NCBI GenBank assembly: GCA_019136395.1 | Contig: JAGVUH010000572.1 | Coordinates: 1-7,395 of the forward strand | DNA from: Gammaproteobacteria bacterium | GTDB lineage: Bacteria > Pseudomonadota > Gammaproteobacteria > Chromatiales > Chromatiaceae | DNA: 7,395 nt | Direction of reading: 5' to 3' | Part shown: piece by piece, positions 1 through 6,156 of the stretch | How the letters are laid out: each line of letters opens with the position of its first letter | Position numbering within the stretch: the stretch's first letter is position 1 | Program-made: the position numbers and the translations under genes | Notes under the pieces: generated by a model | What the model saw: only the letters and a program-made list of their open reading frames with translations | Told to the model about the DNA's origin: nothing | Databases searched by the model: none

Positions 1-665
1 GCGCGCTCGTCCTCCCGGGCCGGGGCATCCACCACCGCCAGGCGCTCCCGCGCGCGGGTGAGGCGGGCGCGGGCCGCCGCCATCTCGGTGGCGGCCAGGT
101 CCAGGTCCTGGCGGCTGCCGAGCTTTTTGGCCGCCAGGCCCTCCTGGCGAGCCAGTTCCTGCTGCGCCCGGAGGAGCAGGGCCTCGGCCTCGCGCACCGC
201 CGCGGCGGCCTCGGCCCGCTCCGCGGGCAGGGCACCGTTGAGCAGTCGTTGCAGGGCCGCCCGGGCGATGGCCAGATTGGCCTCCGCCGCCTTGACCCGC
301 GCCAGATGGTCGGCGTTCTCCAGGGTCGCCACCACCTCGCCCGCCTTGACCGGGTCCCCCGCCTCCAGGTGGACATCTGCCAGCCGCCCGGTCATGGCCG
401 CGGCGATGCGGATCTCCTCGGAGATGGGCTCCACCCGCCCCAGGGCGGCGATGCGGGTGCGGGGGACCGGGACGGGCAGGCTACCGGACCCGGGGGGCTC
501 CGCGGCGGTCACCTTCCCGGCCGGGACCAGGGTCATGGTGATGGCTATGAATAATGCGGCAGCTAAATGCCTTAGACAACGGGAAGAGGGCGGGAGGCAG
601 ACCGATCGGTTGCTGATCCACTTGGGGAAGCTACTGCCAAGGTTCAGTGCGTCTGCTGCGGTCAT
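1..665 (-). CDS. HlyD-family periplasmic adaptor subunit of an efflux/secretion transporter (partial, C-terminus outside window)
   Basis: The first 222 residues are visible; the gene runs off the left edge. Residues 31-55 form a signal-type segment (a basic Arg/His stretch, then a hydrophobic run LAAALFIAITMTLVP and a likely cleavage near VTA-AE), so the protein should reach the periplasm or stay anchored in the inner membrane. Residues about 72-117 match the biotinyl-lipoyl-like half of membrane fusion proteins (GRVEP, then GRLADVHLEAGDPVKAGEVVATLE). Residues about 118-212 are an Ala/Glu/Arg-rich alpha-helical hairpin with the LLNGALPAERAEA stretch typical of adaptors that work with ABC exporters. 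Family knowledge: such adaptors link an inner-membrane pump to an outer-membrane channel; the pump gene probably lies beyond the left edge. The ATG at 665 is the first start after an in-frame TGA and is needed to include the signal segment. It has no clear Shine-Dalgarno sequence and overlaps the TAA of an upstream mini-ORF. The substrate cannot be told. Confidence 0.9.
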   Translation of the reverse strand, partial: MTAADALNLGSSFPKWISNRSVCLPPSSRCLRHLAAALFIAITMTLVPAGKVTAAEPPGSGSLPVPVPRTRIAALGRVEPISEEIRIAAAMTGRLADVHLEAGDPVKAGEVVATLENADHLARVKAAEANLAIARAALQRLLNGALPAERAEAAAAVREAEALLLRAQQELARQEGLAAKKLGSRQDLDLAATEMAAARARLTRARERLAVVDAPAREDER

Positions 666-781
666 TACCGGGCCTGTAGAGAGATAACCAAATCAATTCT
701 CAGTCTTCCCGGATCCCCTACTCTCTCCTTGGTCTCATAAGACGACGTGTATCCGCGCTGTGCCATTTCAAACCTGATCAT
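665..781 (-). CDS. possible 38-residue leader ORF overlapping the adaptor start (TAATG)
   Basis: Between the MazG-like gene and the adaptor, a minus-strand frame opens at ATG 781 (or GTG 784) and ends in TAA at 667-665, sharing one base with the adaptor ATG (TAATG). A weak GAGAG lies about 8 bases upstream of the ATG. The peptide begins MIRFEMAQRGYTSSYETKER and matches no family I recognise. It lies in the same frame as the MazG-like gene, right after its TAA. An open frame of this length arises easily by chance in GC-rich DNA, so the only support is the stop/start overlap in front of a gene that lacks its own ribosome binding site, which would fit translational coupling. Confidence 0.2.
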   Translation of the reverse strand: MIRFEMAQRGYTSSYETKERVGDPGRLRIDLVISLQAR

Positions 782-796
782 CACGTCTACTCTCGA

Positions 797-1201
797 TTAC
801 TCTGGCGCCGCTGCCACGATGCTTTTTGAAGGGATGGAGTGGTCGAGGTCGCCATACTCCTCCGCCCGGCGGGCATCGCCCCGCACCCGCTGTGCCGGAT
901 AGCGTTGTTCGTTGCGGGCGATCTTGGCCTCGGCGGCGCCGATCAGGTCGATGTCCAGGCGTTCGGCCAGGCGGATGAGATAGATGAGGATGTCGGCCAG
1001 CTCCTGGCCGACGGCGGCCTTCTTGTCCGCCTCCAGGCGGGCGCTCTGGGCCTCGCTTAGCCATTGGAAGTGCTCCAGCAGCTCGCCGCACTCCCCGGCC
1101 AGGGCCATGCTCAGGTTCTTGGGCGAGTGGAACTGCTCCCAGTCACGCTCCCGGGCGAAGGTCAGCAGGCGGCGGTTGAGATCGTCGAGGCTGTCGGGCA
1201 T
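797..1201 (-). CDS. MazG-like nucleotide pyrophosphohydrolase (dCTPase/RS21-C6 type)
   Basis: A 134-residue all-alpha NTP pyrophosphatase. The metal-binding signature is complete: E37-C-G-E40, then 26 residues later E67-L-A-D70, fitting the ExxE...ExxD pattern of the MazG/dUTPase-2 fold. The block W21 to L30 (WEQFHSPKNL), the ALAGECGEL helix and FQWL (45-48) are hallmarks of the short dCTPP1/RS21-C6-like branch, whose members cleave non-canonical or excess dNTPs to the monophosphate plus pyrophosphate in the cytosol. The last 25 or so residues, after YPAQRVRGDARR, extend past the usual end of the family and look unstructured. The ATG at 1201 leaves the canonical N-terminal helix intact; no strong Shine-Dalgarno is visible. 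It lies 123 bases downstream of argH on the same strand, so co-transcription is possible but not shown. Which nucleotide is the true substrate cannot be read from the sequence. Confidence 0.92.
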   Translation of the reverse strand: MPDSLDDLNRRLLTFARERDWEQFHSPKNLSMALAGECGELLEHFQWLSEAQSARLEADKKAAVGQELADILIYLIRLAERLDIDLIGAAEAKIARNEQRYPAQRVRGDARRAEEYGDLDHSIPSKSIVAAAPE

Positions 1202-1324
1202 GGTCAGTTGATCGACTCTGATGTATCCAGCATGGCCAGGGGGCAGTCACGGCGCTGGAGCGTACTGGGTAATGGTTGGGGGCAGCGTGGTTTACGGAGC
1301 TGAGGTTGGGGCAAGTTGAGCCAG

Positions 1325-2803
<1,479 letters not shown>

Positions 2804-2926
2804 CGTGGTGTCAGTTGGCTGTGGCAAAGCGGCGGTCAGGGGAAGTGGCGCGAAGGCGGAGACTACCAGGAATGAGCCGTGAGGAAGGTAGGGAATTCTA
2901 AACCCAACCGCTCGGGTCAAGGCCGG

Positions 2927-3280
2927 TCACTCACCTTCGTTCGCCTTGCGGCTCAGCAATCCCGCCAGCTCCCGCAGACCGATCGCCTCGATGTCCTCGG
3001 AGATCGGGTAGCTGTCCTCGCCCGCGTGCACGACGAAGGCCCTCGCGGGCTGGACGTCTTCGAGTGCCTGGTAGAAGCCGCGCTGGGGCTTGGCCGAGAG
3101 CCCGCGCTTGATCTCGACGGCCCAGGTCCCGCGCTGTCCTCCCAGCTCCAGGAGCAGGTCGATCTCGGCGCCGGCACCCAGGTCAGTCAGGGTGCGGTTT
3201 AACTGATCATTTATGGCACGTTGGTCTGCTGACAGCCACAGGACAGCATTCGCCTGAGTGAATTTTTTGATTCGGTCCAT
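2927..3280 (-). other. possible internal translation start giving a separate 117-residue DUF4143-tail protein
   Basis: Inside the chimeric gene, codon 154 is an ATG at 3280 preceded by AAGGAA (3291-3286) with a 5-base spacer, as good a ribosome binding site as that of the full-length start. Initiation here would produce MDRIKKFTQANAVLWLSADQ onward, including the whole nuclease-like DUF4143 tail without the DUF29 domain. This is an inference from the site alone; residues 1-35 of this shorter product match no family I recognise. Confidence 0.3.
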
Positions 3281-3739
3281 GCCTGTTCCTTGTCTTAAAC
3301 CTGCCTCTCTGGCCAGAAGCCCTCGTCCATGATCGTGGTGATGGACCAAACCACTTTCCCGTGCGGCCAAGAGGATGGCGTCGCCGTAGGCCGCGTCGAG
3401 GATTTCCGGCAACTTGGCCTGGAGGCTGGGGTTGTCCGCGAGATGCCGGCCGATCTCGCGGCGTTGCACCTTGATGGTCGCCTGCCAGGAGTTGCCCCTC
3501 AGCATCGGCTGCGCCTGCCACTTGAGCAGATGCATCAGCAGGATCGCCAGGCGGCTCAGCAACTCCCGTTTCTCGCTGCGACCCATGCTCTCGATCTCCT
3601 CGGCGATATGTTCGATGTCAGCCTCGCCGAACTGGCCAGCCCGCAGCAAGGAAGCCTGTTGGTTGGCCCAGGCAAAGAAATCCCGCTCATAAAGGGGAGC
3701 TATCGCCTTGGAGCCGCTTGGGGCCAGCGTTGCAGTCAT
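2927..3739 (-). CDS. DUF29-family protein fused to a DUF4143-type C-terminal tail
   Basis: 270 residues in two unrelated parts. Residues about 17-131 are a DUF29 domain: YERDFFAWANQQASLLRAG, then IEHIAEEIESMGRSEKREL, LLMHLLKWQAQP, and a late helix ending AARESGL. DUF29 has no established function and normally ends soon after that helix. Here a 55-residue stretch rich in His and Gly at its start follows (VHHHDHGRG), and then residues about 187-264 match the C-terminal end of DUF4143 proteins, usually found behind an AAA ATPase: GAGAEIDLLLELGG, TWAVEIKRGL, ALEDVQPARAFVVHAG, IEAIGLREL. D194 and E209-x-K211 resemble a PD-(D/E)xK nuclease core. The ATPase part is absent. The ATG at 3739 has AAGGGG 8 bases upstream. 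The frame is intact across the join, so it could be a real fusion or two gene remnants joined in frame. Its role is unknown. Confidence 0.8.
   Translation of the reverse strand: MTATLAPSGSKAIAPLYERDFFAWANQQASLLRAGQFGEADIEHIAEEIESMGRSEKRELLSRLAILLMHLLKWQAQPMLRGNSWQATIKVQRREIGRHLADNPSLQAKLPEILDAAYGDAILLAARESGLVHHHDHGRGLLAREAGLRQGTGMDRIKKFTQANAVLWLSADQRAINDQLNRTLTDLGAGAEIDLLLELGGQRGTWAVEIKRGLSAKPQRGFYQALEDVQPARAFVVHAGEDSYPISEDIEAIGLRELAGLLSRKANEGE
3286..3291 (-). promoter_or_regulatory. internal Shine-Dalgarno AAGGAA before ATG 3280
   Basis: AAGGAA read on the minus strand, 5 bases before an in-frame ATG within the DUF29/DUF4143 gene, close to where the DUF29 similarity has already stopped. It supports, but does not prove, a separate start. 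Confidence 0.35.
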
Positions 3740-3747
3740 GGGTCATT

Positions 3748-3753
3748 CCCCTT
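3748..3753 (-). promoter_or_regulatory. Shine-Dalgarno for the DUF29 chimera
   Basis: AAGGGG on the minus strand with 8 bases to the ATG at 3739. This fixes that start over the out-of-frame ATG 7 bases further upstream, which lies between the site and the chosen start. Confidence 0.55.
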
Positions 3754-3786
3754 TCGGGTCTGATAGTTAGCGCAAATCCATTGTCG

Positions 3787-3813
3787 GCCTGGCCATATCC
3801 ACCATGGCCAGGC
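3787..3813. repeat. perfect 10-bp inverted repeat (stem-loop) between fic and the DUF29 gene
   Basis: GCCTGGCCAT at 3787-3796 and its exact reverse complement ATGGCCAGGC at 3804-3813 enclose a 7-base loop. No T-run follows on either strand, so it is not a standard rho-independent terminator. It lies in the 206-base gap downstream of fic and upstream of the DUF29 chimera, and could be a transcript-stabilising hairpin, a REP-like element or a protein-binding site. Confidence 0.6.
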
Positions 3814-3858
3814 GGAAAACCGGAAATGCCTCGGCCGTGCTTTCCCTTGCGGATTGAT

Positions 3859-3870
3859 GATACCGGTATC
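3859..3870. repeat. 12-bp perfect palindrome GATACCGGTATC
   Basis: A fully symmetric 12-mer with no loop, in the same gap as the stem-loop and about 120 bases upstream of the DUF29 start. It has the shape of a dimeric-regulator operator, but no regulator is evident nearby apart from the RHH protein beyond fic. It could be chance. Confidence 0.35.
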
Positions 3871-3945
3871 GCTTTGCATGGTGAAATAGCCAGCCACCTG
3901 GGCTTGTTAGCGGTGTTGCCAACGCCATGCTTCAGGTCATTGGCT

Positions 3946-5526
3946 TCAGCCGCCAGGCCAATTCTCCTGAAAGGCGTCCTGGATGGCCTCACGGATCAAC
4001 ACCCAGATCCCCTCCGTGGCCAGCGCGGGGATCTCCTTGGCCAGGACGCGTGAAAGCTGGCCGTGATTGACCTGCGCGGAGCGGATTACCCTGTCGATCT
4101 GATGATCGGGCATCTCGATGATCTCCTTGATCGCGACGCGGGCCCGGGCGTGGTTGCGCAGCCAGCGCGATTCTTCCCGCATGTCTTCGCGGATGCTTTG
4201 TTGGAGGAGTTGCGCCAGGTAGATGACATGGTGGCTGAGATCCGGTAGCTGCCAGGCCGGCAGGACCGCCTCGGCGCCCTGGCAGACGAAATTGGAGCTG
4301 ATGCCATCCGGGTAGCGGGTGGGCTGGGGGGTGAATTCATAGCGGCCGGCCAGGGCGCGCATCATGGGGCGGGAAATGTCATCGAGGATGTCGTCATAGG
4401 CCCGCCGCTGGGCGGGACTACGGGTGATGGTGGCGGACACGGGCAGCACCATCGGCTCCGGGAGCGCGCCATCCCGACGCAGCAGGTCATTGATCAGGAA
4501 ACGGTGTAGCCGGCCGTTGCCGTCAGCCAGGGGGTGGAGATAGACAAAGCCGAAGGCGGCCACGGCGCTCCGCAGGACGGGCGATTGGCCCTGGGTCCTC
4601 TCCAGGAAGGTGCGCAAGCCCTCCAGCATGGCGGCTAGCTGGTCGGCGGGGGGTGCCACGTAATGGACGACCGGCTGAAAGCGCACCACCTCACCCACGA
4701 ACACAGGTGACTGACGTAGACCGAAAGCGGCAAGCGACGTGCGCTGGCCCAGGATTTCGGCCTGCAAATCGGCCAGCGCGGCCTCGTCAAGCGGCGAGTC
4801 CCCCCGGCCGGCCCGGCGCGCCAGCACGGCTGCGAAGCGTTGAATGCGGTCGGCTTGATCGCCTTCACCTTCGAGGGTGAAGCTGGACTTGCTCTCGCGC
4901 AGCGTCATCCAGACCGCGGAGCGCAGGAGCGTCTCCTCACCGAACTCGATGGCCAGGTCATGGAGCAGGGCCGGCACGTCCAGGGCCATGGCGCGCAGGA
5001 CCTCGGGGGTCTTGCGGACCAGCGGGCAATAGGCGCGGGTACCCGGCAGGTTATTGCGCACCCGCCAGCGCCGGTCAGGCACTTCCCGTCCCGGGGAAGC
5101 GGCCACGACCTTCCGACTGTCGATGGCGTCAACATAGGCGCCGCCGACGGCGACGGTCAGGTCCAGTTGCCGTCCCGTGAGGAACTCGTAGAGGAATCCC
5201 GCCCGGCGGGCGTATTGGCCGGTGGGTTCGGCGGTGACCCAGTCCGCCACTTCGCCGTCATCAAGCCGCTCGAACAGGCGGGAGAGCAGTTCCAGATGGG
5301 GCACCTCGTGCTTGAGGTGAAAGGTCAGATGCCCCCGCCAGGTTGGCGCCGGTCGCATGGCCGCGACGAAGGTCTCGGTGGTGATGCCCGCGGCGACGGT
5401 CGTCGAGCGCCGTCCCCCCATCCGGCTGACGACCTTGAGGGGCATGACCAGCTCCAGGCCATAGGTGCTGGCCAGCCAGGCCCCGCCAATCCACTCTTTC
5501 GTCACGTCAGGTTGCTGGACGGGCAT
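3946..5526 (-). CDS. Fic-family protein (probable AMP transferase with N-terminal self-inhibition motif)
   Basis: 526 residues from the ATG at 5526. The Fic core carries the complete catalytic motif HPLADGNGR (331-339): the His base, the metal-binding Asp and the Gly-Asn-Gly-Arg phosphate loop. About 110 residues earlier, SFTLEG (215-220) matches the inhibitory (S/T)xxxE(G/N) helix, whose Glu (219) blocks ATP binding in class II Fic proteins, so the enzyme should be held inactive in cis. The N-terminal domain (WIGGAWLASTYGLELVMPL, TGQYARRAGFLYE, NNLPGTRAYCPLV) is typical of long proteobacterial Fic proteins, and the C-terminal 70 or so residues are helical, winged-helix-like. Family knowledge: most such proteins move AMP from ATP onto Ser/Thr/Tyr of target proteins; the target is unknown here. 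A TTG at 5589 would add 21 unrelated residues and is less likely. No clear Shine-Dalgarno precedes either start. It lies divergent from the DUF1778 gene, 214 bases away. Confidence 0.93.
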   Translation of the reverse strand: MPVQQPDVTKEWIGGAWLASTYGLELVMPLKVVSRMGGRRSTTVAAGITTETFVAAMRPAPTWRGHLTFHLKHEVPHLELLSRLFERLDDGEVADWVTAEPTGQYARRAGFLYEFLTGRQLDLTVAVGGAYVDAIDSRKVVAASPGREVPDRRWRVRNNLPGTRAYCPLVRKTPEVLRAMALDVPALLHDLAIEFGEETLLRSAVWMTLRESKSSFTLEGEGDQADRIQRFAAVLARRAGRGDSPLDEAALADLQAEILGQRTSLAAFGLRQSPVFVGEVVRFQPVVHYVAPPADQLAAMLEGLRTFLERTQGQSPVLRSAVAAFGFVYLHPLADGNGRLHRFLINDLLRRDGALPEPMVLPVSATITRSPAQRRAYDDILDDISRPMMRALAGRYEFTPQPTRYPDGISSNFVCQGAEAVLPAWQLPDLSHHVIYLAQLLQQSIREDMREESRWLRNHARARVAIKEIIEMPDHQIDRVIRSAQVNHGQLSRVLAKEIPALATEGIWVLIREAIQDAFQENWPGG

Positions 5527-5536
5527 CGGGTGAGGG

Positions 5537-5608
5537 TGCGAAAAAGGGTTTGCGAAAAAACGGTCACTGGTGCGCAAAAATGATAACAATCGGCGTCACG
5601 TGCGCAAA
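5537..5608. repeat. four TGCG(A/C)AAA direct repeats in the fic/DUF1778 divergent region
   Basis: TGCGAAAAA at 5537 and 5551, TGCGCAAAA at 5571 and TGCGCAAAT at 5601; the last two share GTGCGCAAA exactly (5570-5578 and 5600-5608), 30 bases apart. The copies lie between the fic start and the likely DUF1778 promoter, and the last two flank the candidate fic -10. This is a plausible operator array, perhaps for the ribbon-helix-helix protein encoded divergently, but that link is inference. Confidence 0.4.
5580..5607 (-). promoter_or_regulatory. candidate fic promoter
   Basis: On the minus strand, TTGCGC (5607-5602) is followed after 16 bases by TATCAT (5585-5580), about 55 bases before the fic ATG. 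The -10 is close to consensus and the -35 is poor. The element overlaps the TGCGCAAA repeats, which would suit repression. Confidence 0.25.
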
Positions 5609-5655
5609 TCTCTTCTTGTCATGCTCCAAGATCAGCGAGTCCGGGGAAGTCCGCA

Positions 5656-5684
5656 TTGGCAACGCTATGTCAGAATGATATGCA
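5656..5684 (+). promoter_or_regulatory. candidate promoter for the DUF1778 gene
   Basis: TTGGCA (5656-5661), a 17-base spacer and TATGCA (5679-5684) preceded by TGA, giving an extended -10. It lies 56 bases before the ATG at 5741. The -35 matches five of six consensus bases, the -10 only three, so support is moderate. Confidence 0.35.
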
Positions 5685-5740
5685 AAGACCCGTCCACATC
5701 TTTTCCACTATCCGTAAAATTCCCTCGAAGACTCGCAACC

Positions 5741-6016
5741 ATGTCCTCTTCCACTGCCAGCCTCGCCAGCACTGAAGGTGTCCGGATCAACCAGCCCACC
5801 AGTCCTGAGGCCATGGCCCTGATCGATAAGGTTGCCGATCCGCTCGGCACCTCGGTTTCCGCTTTCATGGAGCAGCATGCCTACGAAGCGGCTCGCCAAG
5901 TAACTGCCGCTGAAGACGCTTTGATCCTTTCACGGCAGGCCTTCGAGGCCTTTGTTGCCGCCTGCGAGAACCCGCCGGAGGCTACTGCTGAGCTGCGCCG
6001 TCTCCTAGCCCGATAA
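5741..6016 (+). CDS. DUF1778 (TacA-like) antitoxin-family protein, no toxin adjacent
   Basis: 91 residues, the normal size for DUF1778. Residues about 13-50 form the ribbon-helix-helix part (GVRINQPTSPEAMALIDKVA, then GTSVSAFMEQHAYEAAR), and residues about 60-91 form the toxin-binding tail (LILSRQAFEAFVAACENPPE, then LRRLLAR). Family knowledge: these antitoxins repress their own operon and neutralise a GNAT toxin (TacT) that acetylates charged tRNAs, the toxin gene normally overlapping or abutting the antitoxin stop. Here an ATG does follow the TAA directly (6017), but its frame stops after four codons, so no toxin is encoded. The beta-strand reads RINQPT where the family usually has something like RINLRV, so DNA binding may be weakened. 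The frame stays open upstream to 5570, but that extension has no family resemblance and overlaps the fic 5' region; ATG 5741 is preferred despite only a weak GAAG upstream. It is divergent from fic. Confidence 0.85.
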   Translation: MSSSTASLASTEGVRINQPTSPEAMALIDKVADPLGTSVSAFMEQHAYEAARQVTAAEDALILSRQAFEAFVAACENPPEATAELRRLLAR

Positions 6017-6019
6017 ATG

Positions 6020-6036
6020 TCACGCTGTTAGCGTGA
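6020..6036 (+). terminator. small hairpin just after the DUF1778 stop
   Basis: TCACGCT, a GTT loop, then AGCGTGA: a perfect 7-bp stem starting 4 bases after the stop codon. No T-run follows, so it is at best a weak or rho-dependent terminator or a 3' end-protecting hairpin. The rest of the 140-base gap to the next gene holds no gene remnant that I can recognise. Confidence 0.3.
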
Positions 6037-6143
6037 ATCCGGGGCAGTTTGGGTGAGGGGGCTGCCCTCTCATTGCAAAAATATTGTTTCTCCTTAACCC
6101 CATGGCTCCCCTTGCCGCGTTTATAGGGATGTCCCAACACTCA

Positions 6144-6149
6144 AAGGAG
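6144..6149 (+). promoter_or_regulatory. Shine-Dalgarno AAGGAG for the VWA lipoprotein
   Basis: AAGGAG with a 7-base spacer to GTG at 6157. It is the strongest ribosome binding site in the window and fixes a GTG start that places a proper lipoprotein signal at the N-terminus. Confidence 0.85.
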
Positions 6150-6156
6150 AGCCATC

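Noticed and set aside
58..687. Long plus-strand open frame rich in Arg, Ala and Ser
   Set aside because: It is antisense to the HlyD-type adaptor, whose minus-strand translation has clear family motifs; the composition is typical of a GC-rich shadow frame.
2888..2926. TTGACC followed by TAGAAT upstream of argH as a promoter
   Set aside because: The spacer is only 14 bases, too short for a normal sigma-70 promoter, so I did not call it.
3261..3270. Run of six A on the minus strand in the chimera as a programmed frameshift site
   Set aside because: The run reads AAA AAA TTC in frame, which does not place a canonical slippery heptamer correctly, and no alternative frame downstream encodes a domain.
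3687..3992. Minus-strand open frame filling the gap between fic and the DUF29 gene
   Set aside because: It overlaps the ends of both neighbours in another frame, contains the stem-loop and palindrome, and matches no family. The gap is more likely non-coding.
3718..4053. Plus-strand open frame across the same gap
   Set aside because: It is antisense to the fic end, with no ribosome binding site and no recognisable domain.
4840..5583. 247-codon plus-strand open frame opposite fic
   Set aside because: It is a shadow of the Fic gene with no recognisable domain and no ribosome binding site.
5526..6016. Fic plus DUF1778 as a classical toxin-antitoxin pair
   Set aside because: The genes are divergent rather than co-directional, Fic carries its own inhibitory motif, and DUF1778 proteins are known to partner GNAT toxins, not Fic proteins.
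6041..6068. GGGCAG...CTGCCC inverted repeat upstream of the VWA gene as a terminator
   Set aside because: The stem is 6 bp with a 14-base loop and no T-run follows directly, so it is too weak to call.
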